Below, in pieces: positions 55,108 through 63,918 of a stretch of DNA of 64,000 nt. The position numbers and the translations under genes are program-made. This DNA is from Bacillota bacterium (GTDB taxonomy: Bacteria > Bacillota > Clostridia > Christensenellales > Aristaeellaceae), in assembly GCA_023404715.1 (NCBI GenBank), contig JAEYAR010000077.1, positions 18,760-82,759 on the forward strand, written 5' to 3'. Each line of letters opens with the position of its first letter. The stretch's first letter is position 1. Below the pieces are notes generated by a model, which ran no database searches, was not told where the DNA came from, and saw only the letters and a program-made list of their open reading frames with translations.

Positions 55108-55155
55108 AACAGTTCACCTCCTCATGTATCATTCGCTTTAGAATCAGCAAATAGT

Positions 55156-55184
55156 ATTTTACCATGTTTTCATGCCGATTGCAA
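55156..55184 (-). promoter_or_regulatory. SigA-type promoter of rpsT
   Basis: Minus strand: TTGCAA (55184-55179), 17-base spacer, TAAAAT (55161-55156). Confidence 0.8.
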
Positions 55185-55337
55185 GCCTTATATTGGCGCA
55201 AACCGTTTCTTTTTTAGACCTAACTTTTCAAAGGCGCGCCGACGCACGCGCCCTGCGTATGACGCAGGAGCGCGTATATTTTTTACGTATTTGAGGCAGC
55301 CTTTAGAAAAAATGAACAAAACGGAGAGGAAAACAAA

Positions 55338-56264
55338 ATGCGCAGCGTTTTTACAGATCTGGCGCTCGAACGCCATCAGATGACGCAGGAGCGTGACCGG
55401 GAAGGCATTGAGCTGGAGACGCACAAAAACGGATCAGTCGAGAGGACGATCGTCAAGATACTGACGGAGCAGGCCGAACAGACGATGCAGCGGCCGAGGG
55501 GGCGTTATATCACCCTGAGCTTTGAGCAGCAAGCCCAGCTCGACCTGGACGTACGCAGGGAGCTGGCGGACGAGGTCGCCTCTGCGCTTGCGCACATGTT
55601 GCCGGAGGAGGGCGACGTGCTCGTCGTGGGGCTGGGAAATAGGCGGGTAACCGCCGACGCGCTCGGGCCGCGTGTGGTGGACGCGACGCTCGTCACGCGC
55701 CATCTGCAAAGGCACCTGCCGCAATCTCTGTCCGAGCGCGTACGTCCCGTCAGCGCAGTAGCGCCGGGCGTTCTGGGCATCACCGGCATGGAGACGGCCG
55801 AGGTGGTGAAAGGGATCGTGCGCCATGTGAACCCGGCGGCTGTCATCGCGGTGGATGCGCTCGCCGCCCGCGAATCCGGCCGCATCTGCAGCACGGTACA
55901 AATTGCCGATACGGGGATCGCGCCGGGGTCCGGCGTCGGGAACTGCCGGATGGGGCTGACGCAGGGAACCCTGGGCGTTCCTGTGATCGCCATCGGCGTG
56001 CCGATGGTCGTATACGCCGCGACGATCGCGCGCGACGCGCTATCCTATCTCGTATCGGACGTACAAGAGGACGTGGAAAACAGGGAGCAGGTCGTCGACG
56101 CCCTGATTGAACGCGTCATAACGGAACAGCTGGGCGATCTGGTCGTCACCCCACGGGAGGTCGACGCGCTCATCGATCACATGTCGGAGATCGTCGCGGC
56201 CGGCATCAATCAGGCGCTGCATCCGCAGCTCGATCCGGCTGAAATCTCACTGCTCATGTCCTGA
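55338..56264 (+). CDS. gpr: GPR endopeptidase (spore protease)
   Basis: 308 residues. Degrades small acid-soluble spore proteins on germination. Key regions are VGLGNRRVTADALGP and VIAVDALAARESGR with the two Asp of the aspartic-like site. The N-terminus MRSVFTDLALER shows the (R)TDLA motif near which the zymogen is cleaved; only 5 residues precede it, so the pro-region is much shorter than the about 15 residues of Bacillus. ATG follows GGAGAGGA by 7 bases. An inverted repeat (CTGCG/CGCAG) is at 55253-55267. spoIIP follows after 57 bp, the usual order. Confidence 0.93.
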   Translation: MRSVFTDLALERHQMTQERDREGIELETHKNGSVERTIVKILTEQAEQTMQRPRGRYITLSFEQQAQLDLDVRRELADEVASALAHMLPEEGDVLVVGLGNRRVTADALGPRVVDATLVTRHLQRHLPQSLSERVRPVSAVAPGVLGITGMETAEVVKGIVRHVNPAAVIAVDALAARESGRICSTVQIADTGIAPGSGVGNCRMGLTQGTLGVPVIAIGVPMVVYAATIARDALSYLVSDVQEDVENREQVVDALIERVITEQLGDLVVTPREVDALIDHMSEIVAAGINQALHPQLDPAEISLLMS

Positions 56265-56321
56265 CCCGACATGTTTGGCGGGAAACGGGCATACAGATGA
56301 GGGAGAAAAAAGCGGGGTGGA

Positions 56322-57260
56322 ATGATGAAGCTGCGGATATTTGCGTCTCAAATTCTGTCAAAGAGAGGACGAGCCGTCTTTTGGGCGGCGACGGCCGTCT
56401 CCTTGACGATCGCCATCGCCGGCGCTGCGCTGATCCCGGAAGAGAAAGCCGTGCCGGCCATGGCCTATGTGGAGACGGGGCAGGATGTAAACCTCTTCGC
56501 TTTTCCGCAGCCTTCGCCCGGCACGACGCTCAAGAGCGTAGAGGTTGAACCCGAGGAGCTGCCCCAGCCGGGCGATATACGCATCGAGGTCGTCCGCCGT
56601 ACGCATAGCCCTGAACAGAAAAAACGCGTTTTGATCTACCATACCCATACCTGGGAAGCGTATGAGCCGACGCCTGAGAACAGCTATACGCAGACCGAAC
56701 GCTGGCGCACGAAGGACAATGCGTACAATGTGGTCAAGGTAGGGGACGTACTCGCGCAGGAGCTTACGAAACTGGGCATGGAGGTCGTGCACGATGCGAC
56801 GGCCCATGAGCCGCCCGTGCTCTCCACAGCCTATACGCGCTCGCTGCAAACGTTGGAGGCCTACCGCGAACGGGGTGACATATTCGATTACTATATCGAT
56901 TTGCACCGAGACGCTTACGTCGCCTCCATGGCGGGGCATAACAGCGTGACCGATGGAGAGCAATCCCTTGCACGGATTATGGTGCTCATCGGCAAAGGCA
57001 CGGGCGCCTCGGGCGGAGAGGCGTTTGAACAAAAGCCCAACTGGGAGGTCAATATCGTGCTGGCGCAAGCCATTACCGATGCGTTGAACGCGCAGGTTGA
57101 AAACCTCTGCTATCCGGTCAAGACGAAGACGGGCCGCTTCAACCAGCATATATCGGAGGGCGCGCTCTTGATCGAGGTGGGCAACAACATGAATACGCTC
57201 GAGGAGGCGATGGCGTCCATGCCTTATCTGGCCCGCGCGATCGTGCAAGCGACGCAGTAG
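56322..57260 (+). CDS. spoIIP: Stage II sporulation protein P
   Basis: 312 residues. N-terminal membrane helix (AVFWAATAVSLTIAIAGAALI), then the amidase/endopeptidase domain: VLIYHTHTWEAYEP with His pair, YIDLHRDAYVAS and LLIEVGNNMNTLEEA. With SpoIID and SpoIIM it removes septal peptidoglycan for engulfment. Two ATG codons in a row are present; GGGTGG lies just before. The gene pair gpr-spoIIP is conserved in Firmicutes. Confidence 0.95.
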   Translation: MMKLRIFASQILSKRGRAVFWAATAVSLTIAIAGAALIPEEKAVPAMAYVETGQDVNLFAFPQPSPGTTLKSVEVEPEELPQPGDIRIEVVRRTHSPEQKKRVLIYHTHTWEAYEPTPENSYTQTERWRTKDNAYNVVKVGDVLAQELTKLGMEVVHDATAHEPPVLSTAYTRSLQTLEAYRERGDIFDYYIDLHRDAYVASMAGHNSVTDGEQSLARIMVLIGKGTGASGGEAFEQKPNWEVNIVLAQAITDALNAQVENLCYPVKTKTGRFNQHISEGALLIEVGNNMNTLEEAMASMPYLARAIVQATQ

Positions 57261-57289
57261 TTTTCTTTTTGCTCAAAATGCGGTATAAT
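57261..57289 (+). promoter_or_regulatory. Possible promoter of murI
   Basis: Consensus TATAAT at 57284-57289 with a poor -35 (TTTTCT, 57261-57266). The same TTTTCT-17-TATAATGG layout is found before the EF-G paralogue. Confidence 0.5.
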
Positions 57290-57320
57290 GGCAATAGCAT
57301 CACAGATGAGGAGATCGATT

Positions 57321-58085
57321 ATGATGGCGGATAGGAGTGCGCCCATCGGCATCTTTGATTCGGGGGTGGGCGGAATCAGCGTATTACGCGAGGCGCTCAG
57401 CACGCTGCCGCATGAGCGTTTCATCTATTACGGCGATACGGCGCACGCACCCTATGGCGTAAAGACGCCGCAGGAGGTGCTGCTGCGCGTGCAGGCGGTC
57501 GTGGACGGCCTGCTTGCGCAGGGCATCAAGGCGCTCGTCATCGCCTGCAATACGGCGACAGGCGTCGCCGCCAAGGATTTGCGCGCGCGCCTCGACATCC
57601 CGGTCATCGGCATGGAGCCCGCGCTCAAGCCCGCATCGCTCCTGCGCCGCGGGGGAGACGTGCTGGTCATGGCAACCCCTGTGACGCTTACGCAGCCGAA
57701 ATTTGCGCAACTGATGGAGGCGTACGGCGAGGGCGCCATCGCCCTGCCCTGTCCGGGGCTCATGGAGTTCGTGGAGCGTGGTATGCTGGGCGGCGAGGCG
57801 CTGGACGCCTATCTTTCGCGTCTGTTTCAGCCCTTTCAGGGCCGTCAAATCGACAGCGTCGTCCTCGGCTGCACGCATTACATATTTTTGCGCGGCGCGA
57901 TCGCGCGCCATTTTACAGCGGAAACCCGCATTCTCGATGGGAATGCGGGCACGGTGCGCCAGCTGCGGCGCAAGCTGGACGAAACCGGTATGCTGCTCGC
58001 CGGCGGCGTGGGCGGCGTTACGCTTGAAACGTCGGGCGACGCCGCGACCGTTCTGCCCCAAATGCGCCGTTTACTGGAAATATAG
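57321..58085 (+). CDS. murI: Glutamate racemase
   Basis: Makes D-glutamate for peptidoglycan, 254 residues. FDSGVGGISVLREA has the catalytic Asp; the two catalytic cysteines are in VIACNTATGVA and LGCTHYIF. ATG at 57321 is 6 bases after GAGGAGA; upstream in-frame codons overlap the promoter. It ends the gpr-spoIIP-murI series. Confidence 0.96.
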   Translation: MMADRSAPIGIFDSGVGGISVLREALSTLPHERFIYYGDTAHAPYGVKTPQEVLLRVQAVVDGLLAQGIKALVIACNTATGVAAKDLRARLDIPVIGMEPALKPASLLRRGGDVLVMATPVTLTQPKFAQLMEAYGEGAIALPCPGLMEFVERGMLGGEALDAYLSRLFQPFQGRQIDSVVLGCTHYIFLRGAIARHFTAETRILDGNAGTVRQLRRKLDETGMLLAGGVGGVTLETSGDAATVLPQMRRLLEI

Positions 58086-58158
58086 GCGGCCAGACGGGCC
58101 CAATCACATCCATTTCATTTGATTTTTGAGAATTGAACCCTGTTGGGCCAAAATAATC

Positions 58159-58187
58159 TTTTCTTTTTTGTTGGCATCATGTATAAT
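58159..58187 (+). promoter_or_regulatory. Possible promoter of the EF-G paralogue
   Basis: TTTTCT (58159-58164), 17-base spacer, TATAAT (58182-58187), about 120 bp before the ATG. Confidence 0.5.
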
Positions 58188-58310
58188 GGTGAACAGATGG
58201 TGTGTGGCGGGTGCGAAAACGCTATGTGCCGTATGAAATGAATCGGCTTAGACCGAGCATTTACATTGTATCCATGTAAAACAGGGATACAAATAATAGG
58301 AGGATTGAGC

Positions 58311-60395
58311 ATGAAGGACTACTTGGCGAAAGACATTCGTAACATTGCGGTACTCGGTCATGGCAGCGAAGGCAAAACGACGCTGATAGAGGCGATGCTG
58401 TTTGCTTCCGGCGCCATCGACCGTCAGGGACGCGTAGAGGATGGAACCACGGTATCGGATTACGATCCGGAGGAGCTCAAGCGTCATATCTCCATCGGCG
58501 CATCGGTCGTGCCGATCGAGTTTTCCAAGAAAAAGGTCAATTTTATCGACGTACCCGGCTACTTCGACTTTATCGGCGAGGCGGTTGGCCCCATGCGCGC
58601 GGTCGAGGGCGTGCTCGTGGTGATCGGCGCGCCCTCCGGCATTACGACGGGCGCGGAAAAGGCATGGAACAACGCCAAGCGCAACGGCCTCGCGAAGTTT
58701 ATCGCGATCAATCAAATGGACCGTGAGCATGTCGACTTCCGCAAGACGCTGGACGTGCTGCGCGAAAAATACGGCTCCTGCATCGTGCCGATGGTGCTCC
58801 CGATCGGCGAAGGCCCCAACTTTAAGGGCATCGTGGACGTTCTGAGCAAGAAGGCGTTTGAGGGCAGCGGCAAGGCGATGCACGAGATCCCGATCCCGGA
58901 AGGGATGATGGCCGACGTCGAAGAGGCCGTAGAGGCATGCCGCGAGGCCGCCGCTTCAACGGAAGAGGATCTGATGGAAAAGTACTTCAGCGAGGGCGAG
59001 TTGACGGACGAGGAAATGCTGCGCGGGCTGTCCGCCGGCATTTACGACGGCTCGCTTGTGCCTGTCGCCCCCGTATCGGCCACGACAGGTATCGGCGTCG
59101 CCCCTTTGCTGCACGCGCTGGCGACGTACATGCCTTCCCCGCTGGGGCACTCCTTCCACGGCGTAAACCCCAAGACGGGCACCATCCACGTGCGCCATTG
59201 CGACCTGAATGAATCGTTCACGGCGCAGGTCTTCAAGACCATCGCCGACCCGTTTGTCGGCAAGCTCTCGCTCATCAAAATCATCTCCGGAACGTTGACC
59301 TCCGGAACGGCGCTGTTTAACGCCAACACCGAAAAGTTGGAAAAGGCCGCCAATATCTTCACCGTGCGCGGCAAGAAGCAGACGCCTGTCAACGCGCTTT
59401 ACGCGGGCGACATCGGCGCGCTGTCCAAGCTGCAATACACCAACACGGGCGACAGCCTGTGCGAGGTCAATAAGGTCGTCAAGTACGATCCCCTCGAGTT
59501 TCCGCAGACGCAGATGTCCATGGCCATCTTCGCCAAGAAGGCGGGCGAGGAAGACAAGGTCTTCTCCGGCCTCTCGCGCCTGATGGAGGAGGATCCGTCC
59601 CTTCGGCTCGAAAAGAACGTCGAGACGACCGAATCGCTCCTGTGCGGGCAAGGCGAACTGCACTTGGAGATCACGCGCCAGAAGCTGGCGAGCAAGTTCG
59701 GCGCGGAGGCCGTGCTCAAGGAGCCCCGCATCCCGTACCGCGAATCCATCCGCAAAACCATCAAGGCCGAAGGCCGCCACAAGAAGCAGTCCGGCGGACA
59801 TGGGCAGTACGGCCACGTTTGGATTGAGTTCTCGCCGCTGGAGGACAGCTCGACGGACTTTGAATTTGTGGACGCGGTGGTCGGCGGCGTCGTGCCGCGC
59901 AACTTCATTCCTTCCGTAGAAAAGGGCCTGCGTGAAAACCTGCCCAAGGGTGTGCTAGCGGGGTATCCGATGGTCGGCCTGCGCGCGAAGCTGTACGACG
60001 GCTCGTACCATGCGGTAGACTCCTCCGAAATGGCGTTCAAGACGGCCGCGCGCATCGCTTATAAAAAATGTATCGACGCGGGCCCCGTTCTGCTGGAACC
60101 GATCAACCACGTCGAGGTGCTCGTGCCGGACGAGTACATGGGAGACATTATCGGCGATATGAACAAGCGCCGCGGACGCATCCTGGGGATGAACCAGGTG
60201 GACGGCCTGCAGCAGATCGTCGCCGAGGTTCCCCTGGCCGAGATGACCAAGTATGCGACAGACCTTCGATCCATGACCCAGGCGCGCGGCTCATTTACGA
60301 TGAACTTTGAGCGCTATGAGGAAGTACCCGCGATGATCGCAGCCAAGATTATCGACGAGCACAAGCAGAGCGATTCGGACGACGACGACGAATAA
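58311..60395 (+). CDS. Elongation factor G-like GTPase (paralogue type)
   Basis: 694 residues with all five EF-G domains, ending in an acidic tail (SDSDDDDE). The G motifs differ from standard EF-G: G1 GHGSEGKTTL (normally GHxDxGKTT), G2 RHISIGASVV rather than RGITI-like, G3 DVPGYFDF, G4 NQMDRE rather than NKxD. Such a form is found as a second, non-essential EF-G in many Clostridia. It is not next to rpsL/rpsG/tuf, as canonical fusA would be. ATG follows AGGAGG by 7 bases. Possible roles are ribosome rescue, recycling or stress translation; none is shown here. Confidence 0.88.
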   Translation: MKDYLAKDIRNIAVLGHGSEGKTTLIEAMLFASGAIDRQGRVEDGTTVSDYDPEELKRHISIGASVVPIEFSKKKVNFIDVPGYFDFIGEAVGPMRAVEGVLVVIGAPSGITTGAEKAWNNAKRNGLAKFIAINQMDREHVDFRKTLDVLREKYGSCIVPMVLPIGEGPNFKGIVDVLSKKAFEGSGKAMHEIPIPEGMMADVEEAVEACREAAASTEEDLMEKYFSEGELTDEEMLRGLSAGIYDGSLVPVAPVSATTGIGVAPLLHALATYMPSPLGHSFHGVNPKTGTIHVRHCDLNESFTAQVFKTIADPFVGKLSLIKIISGTLTSGTALFNANTEKLEKAANIFTVRGKKQTPVNALYAGDIGALSKLQYTNTGDSLCEVNKVVKYDPLEFPQTQMSMAIFAKKAGEEDKVFSGLSRLMEEDPSLRLEKNVETTESLLCGQGELHLEITRQKLASKFGAEAVLKEPRIPYRESIRKTIKAEGRHKKQSGGHGQYGHVWIEFSPLEDSSTDFEFVDAVVGGVVPRNFIPSVEKGLRENLPKGVLAGYPMVGLRAKLYDGSYHAVDSSEMAFKTAARIAYKKCIDAGPVLLEPINHVEVLVPDEYMGDIIGDMNKRRGRILGMNQVDGLQQIVAEVPLAEMTKYATDLRSMTQARGSFTMNFERYEEVPAMIAAKIIDEHKQSDSDDDDE

Positions 60396-60430
60396 TCCTC
60401 CTGCTTTGAACCCCCGGTTACCTTCAGGCT

Positions 60431-60551
60431 GTTGAAAAACCCAGGCATCTTCGTTGGGGATGCATGAAGAGTGGGAATCCCATTTATTTTGCACGAGGTC
60501 GTTTACAAACCTATCGAAATCAGTAAAGCGGCGTATGCCACTTTGTCGACA
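60431..60551. repeat. Modular hairpin-repeat element, site C (degenerate)
   Basis: 60434-60469 matches the right part of site B in inverted orientation, with 21 identical bases at 60449-60469. TTTATTTTGCACGAGG at 60483-60498 resembles a half of the second core hairpin. 60523-60551 matches the start of site A (37806-37835), with about 4 differences in 29. Site C thus joins pieces of A and B in a new order. No gene is seen. Confidence 0.75.
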
Positions 60552-60556
60552 CGTTG

Positions 60557-60583
60557 AGCCGGAGCGTTTGCTCCGGCTTTTTT
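60557..60583 (+). terminator. Intrinsic terminator of the EF-G paralogue
   Basis: AGCCGGAGC (60557-60565), GTTT loop, GCTCCGGCT (60570-60578) and T to 60583. Confidence 0.92.
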
Positions 60584-60592
60584 CATCGCATA

Positions 60593-60621
60593 TTGTTGTA
60601 GACCATCAAATGTGGTAAAAT
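60593..60621 (+). promoter_or_regulatory. SigA-type promoter of the sugar kinase operon
   Basis: TTGTTG (60593-60598), 17-base spacer, TAAAAT (60616-60621), 36 bp before the ATG. Confidence 0.75.
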
Positions 60622-60657
60622 AAACATGGATAGAAAGCTTGCCGCAGGAGGAATAGC

Positions 60658-61587
60658 ATGATTACATCCGTCTGCCTGAACCCGAGTATCGATAGAACCG
60701 TGCAGGTCAAGGGCTTCGCCATCGGTGCGACAAATCGCATTTCCAGCGAGCAGAGCGCCGGACGTGGAAAAGGCGTCAACGTCGCGCTCGCGGCGAAGAA
60801 TCTCGGCCTAAAGACGTGCTGCACAGGCCTTTTGGGGGAGGACAACGCGCGGTTGATCCTTACGCCTTTTGAAAGACTAGGCATTCGCGAACGATTTGTC
60901 CGCTATGACGGGGCTGTCCGCACAAATTTAAAGATACAGGACGAAGAAAAGCGCAGCATTACCGAGCTCAATGAGCCCGGTACGCCGGTGGATGAAAAAG
61001 CGCTGATTGCGGTCGCCGCGCGTATCGAGGAACTGGCAAAGGAGAGCGCCTATTTGGTGCTGACCGGTAGCCTACCGCCGGACTGCCCAGCCTCTATTTA
61101 CCGCATGCTGATGCTGCGCGTTGCCGATTCCGGCTGCCGCTGCGTGCTCGACGCGAGCGGCGCTTGTTTGGCGGACGGCATCCTGGGCAAGCCTTTTTTG
61201 GTCAAACCCAACCTGCAGGAGCTCGAACAGGTCAGCGGGAAGACGCTCACGACGCTGCGCGAAATCAGGACGGAGGCGCTTCGATTTATCGAACAGGGTA
61301 CGCAGATCGTCGTAGTCTCCATGGGCACAGGCGGCGCCCTCATGACGGACGGCAAGACGACGCTGTACGCCGCTTCCCTGCCCGTGAGCGTGCATTCTAC
61401 GGTCGGCGCGGGCGACGCGATGGTGGCCGGGCTTATCTGCGGCTTTGAAGAGGGCGGCGAGTTGAAGGAAGCCTTTCGCTGCGGCGTAGCCGCGGCTGCG
61501 GCAGCCGTCAGCAGCCCGAACGGCTGTCTCTTCGAGCGGGCGCAGTACGACAAGCTGCTCAACCGAGTCGAGATTGGACGTGTTTGA
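60658..61587 (+). CDS. PfkB family kinase, 1-phosphofructokinase/tagatose-6-phosphate kinase type
   Basis: 309 residues. SVCLNPSIDRTVQVKGF at the N-terminus and VGAGDAMVAG near residue 250 (catalytic Asp) are typical of FruK/LacC. The block AGRGKGVNVALAAKNLG binds the sugar phosphate. No fructose PTS or lac gene is adjacent, so the substrate is open. GCAGGAGG lies upstream of the ATG. The GNAT gene overlaps its 3' end by 14 bp. Confidence 0.88.
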   Translation: MITSVCLNPSIDRTVQVKGFAIGATNRISSEQSAGRGKGVNVALAAKNLGLKTCCTGLLGEDNARLILTPFERLGIRERFVRYDGAVRTNLKIQDEEKRSITELNEPGTPVDEKALIAVAARIEELAKESAYLVLTGSLPPDCPASIYRMLMLRVADSGCRCVLDASGACLADGILGKPFLVKPNLQELEQVSGKTLTTLREIRTEALRFIEQGTQIVVVSMGTGGALMTDGKTTLYAASLPVSVHSTVGAGDAMVAGLICGFEEGGELKEAFRCGVAAAAAAVSSPNGCLFERAQYDKLLNRVEIGRV

Positions 61588-62071
61588 ATTGCATTTTTCC
61601 GGCTTTTTTGCCGTCGGCGTACTGCACGACGGCACGATCGAATTGCGTCTACGCGGCCGGCTTCCGGCCTTGCCCGAAGCGCAGCGCGTGCCGGTATACG
61701 ACTTTGAAATCTACTTACCGCACGGGCGCGAGGCCATCGGCACGGTTTGCCTGCGCGTCGGGGACAGCGGCCTGATCGACTACGCCGGGCACGTCGGTTA
61801 TGCGATCGAGCCTGAATACAGAGGGCATCACTATGCAGAGCGCGCCGTGCGCCTGATTTTGCCGCTCGCCTGGCGCCACGGGATGGAGCGCCTGCTGATC
61901 ACGGCGGACCCGGGCAACATCGCCTCCCGCAGGACCTGCGAACGCCTCGGGGCCGAGCTGCTGGACATCGCCGATGTGCCGCCTTCGTGCGAGCTTTACA
62001 AAGGCGGCGCGCGTCGAAAGGCACGCTACATCATCAAAAGAAGGAAAATGGAGGAAAATGCGGATGTTTGA
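61574..62071 (+). CDS. GNAT family N-acetyltransferase
   Basis: 165 residues. GHVGYAIEPEYRGHHYAERAVRLILPLAWRHG has the acetyl-CoA-binding RGxxxA region (here RGHHYA), and NIASRRTCERLGAEL is the typical C-terminal block. The substrate is unknown. TTG at 61574 gives MDVFELHF; GTG at 61580 is an alternative. It lies inside a tightly packed three-gene set, overlapping both neighbours. Confidence 0.83.
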   Translation: MDVFELHFSGFFAVGVLHDGTIELRLRGRLPALPEAQRVPVYDFEIYLPHGREAIGTVCLRVGDSGLIDYAGHVGYAIEPEYRGHHYAERAVRLILPLAWRHGMERLLITADPGNIASRRTCERLGAELLDIADVPPSCELYKGGARRKARYIIKRRKMEENADV

Positions 62072-62711
62072 CATCACCGTCCCCCTCAGAGAGGGCATGC
62101 TGCAATATCCCGAAGACCCGCTCTACCGGCGCGAGTGGTGGTACGCGATCGAAAGGGGCAACGATTGCAACGTCTCGAACGTTCACCTGAGCGTGCATAC
62201 CGGCACCCACATGGACGCGCCCTATCACTTCCTTCAGGACGCTCAAACGCTCGATCAACTGCCGCCCGAGCGTTTTGTGGGGGATTGCCGCCTCGCGCAC
62301 ATCGCCGGACGTCCGGTCATCGACGAGGCGGATTTAAGGCCTCTTGCCCCCCGGCGGGGGGAGCGGTTATTGCTCAAAACGGATAATGCGGACGGCATGC
62401 GAAGCGACGTGTATAACCCGCGTTACGTCGCGTTGACCCCGAGGGCGGCCCGCTATTTGGCGGCGTGCGGCGTCCAGGCGGTCGGGATCGATTACCTGTC
62501 CATCGAACCGTACGGACAGGATGGGGAGGTGCACCGTATTCTTTTGGGCGCAGGCATCGTCGTATATGAGGGATACGACGCGTCAGCTGTGCCGGCCGGC
62601 GACTACGAATTGCTCGCGCTGCCCATGCTGATCGAAAAGAGCGACGGCGCGCCCTGCAGGATGCTCCTGCGCGAGCATTCTTCTTGCGCAATGCGTGAAA
62701 AGAAGGGTTGA
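62064..62711 (+). CDS. Cyclase family protein (kynurenine formamidase-like)
   Basis: 215-residue metal-dependent hydrolase. VHTGTHMDAPYHF carries the HxGTHxDxPxHF metal motif, and RGERLLLKTDNA and GIDYLSIEP are family blocks. Members open formylkynurenine or isatin rings; no tryptophan-degradation gene is adjacent, so the substrate is unknown. ATG at 62064 has GGAGG 9 bases upstream; ATG at 62058 is closer than usual. It overlaps the GNAT stop. Confidence 0.87.
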   Translation: MFDITVPLREGMLQYPEDPLYRREWWYAIERGNDCNVSNVHLSVHTGTHMDAPYHFLQDAQTLDQLPPERFVGDCRLAHIAGRPVIDEADLRPLAPRRGERLLLKTDNADGMRSDVYNPRYVALTPRAARYLAACGVQAVGIDYLSIEPYGQDGEVHRILLGAGIVVYEGYDASAVPAGDYELLALPMLIEKSDGAPCRMLLREHSSCAMREKKG

Positions 62712-62736
62712 AATTCCCCGAAATTGTGGTATAATA
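62709..62736 (+). promoter_or_regulatory. SigA-type promoter of galE
   Basis: TTGAAA (62709-62714), 16-base spacer, TATAAT (62731-62736); it overlaps the end of the upstream gene. Confidence 0.8.
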
Positions 62737-62833
62737 AGGTTGCGTGAAAATTACCGCATTTACGCATTCACGCATACCGCTAAGGATTACGGATTCAACG
62801 GAAGACGGGCTGACAATGAGGGAGGAAAAGATT

Positions 62834-63847
62834 ATGAACATCTTGCTTACGGGCGGTGCCGGCTTTATCGGGACGCATACTTGCGTGGAACTGCTCTCCT
62901 GCGGACATGACGTCATCATCGCGGATAACTTCTATAACAGCAGCCCCGAAGCGGTGCGCCGCGTAGAGGAAATTTCCGGGCGGCAAGTAAAGGTTTACGA
63001 TATCGACGTGTGCGACGCCCAAAAGGTCGACGCCGTTTTCTCGGAAAATAAGATCGACGCGATCATCCACTTTGCCGCCTATAAGGCGGTGGGCGAATCG
63101 GTCGCCAAGCCGCTCGAGTACTACAGGAACAATCTCGACTGCACGCTTACGGTCTGCGAGGCCATGAAGCGCCACGGCGTAAAGCGGTTTATCTTCAGCT
63201 CGTCCGCGACGGTTTACGGCATCCCCGATCACATGCCGCTGGACGAGACCATGCCTACGAGCTGCACGAACCCCTACGGCTGGACGAAATACATGAACGA
63301 GCGCATCCTCACCGACGTGGCGTTTGCCAATCCCGACTGGTCGGTGGTGCTCCTGCGTTACTTCAACCCGATCGGTGCGCATGCGAGCGGCCGGATCGGC
63401 GAAATGCCCAACGGCATCCCGAACAATCTGTTGCCTTATATCACGCAAGTAGCCGCAGGCAAGCTCGACCACCTGAACGTCTATGGCGACGACTATCCGA
63501 CGCACGACGGCACCGGCGTGCGCGATTACATCCACGTGGTCGACCTGGCGAAGGGGCATGTGGCGGCGGCCGCCTATGCGCAGGCGCATGCGGGCGTAGA
63601 GATCATCAACCTCGGCACGGGCACGGGCTACAGCGTGCTGGACATCGTGAAGGCCTTTGAAGAGGCCAACGGCGTCAAGGTGCCCTACCAGATCGTGGCG
63701 CGCCGGCCGGGCGACATCGCCGAATGCTGGGCAGACCCTTCAAAGGCCGCGAAGCTGCTCGGCTGGAAGGCGGAAAAGACGCTGCGGGATATGTGCCGGG
63801 ACTCGTGGCGCTGGCAAACCCAAAACCCGAACGGATACGCCGATTAA
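62834..63847 (+). CDS. galE: UDP-glucose 4-epimerase
   Basis: Interconverts UDP-glucose and UDP-galactose, 337 residues. The NAD motif is LLTGGAGFIGTHT; the catalytic YxxxK is in NPYGWTKYMNE, with SSSATVYG before it. GGAGG is 8 bases upstream of ATG at 62834; ORF sequence further upstream is the leader. It is monocistronic by its promoter and terminator. No galK/galT is near. Confidence 0.96.
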   Translation: MNILLTGGAGFIGTHTCVELLSCGHDVIIADNFYNSSPEAVRRVEEISGRQVKVYDIDVCDAQKVDAVFSENKIDAIIHFAAYKAVGESVAKPLEYYRNNLDCTLTVCEAMKRHGVKRFIFSSSATVYGIPDHMPLDETMPTSCTNPYGWTKYMNERILTDVAFANPDWSVVLLRYFNPIGAHASGRIGEMPNGIPNNLLPYITQVAAGKLDHLNVYGDDYPTHDGTGVRDYIHVVDLAKGHVAAAAYAQAHAGVEIINLGTGTGYSVLDIVKAFEEANGVKVPYQIVARRPGDIAECWADPSKAAKLLGWKAEKTLRDMCRDSWRWQTQNPNGYAD

Positions 63848-63864
63848 CCGGACTAAATCGAGCC

Positions 63865-63910
63865 AAATCGAGTAGGAGGCGGGCTATTCGCCGCGCCTCC
63901 TACTCGATTT
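63865..63910. terminator. Bidirectional intrinsic terminator
   Basis: A 17-bp perfect stem (63865-63881 with 63894-63910) whose ends are AAA and TTT. It lies between galE and the convergent minus-strand gene. Confidence 0.88.
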
Positions 63911-63918
63911 TATTGCTC

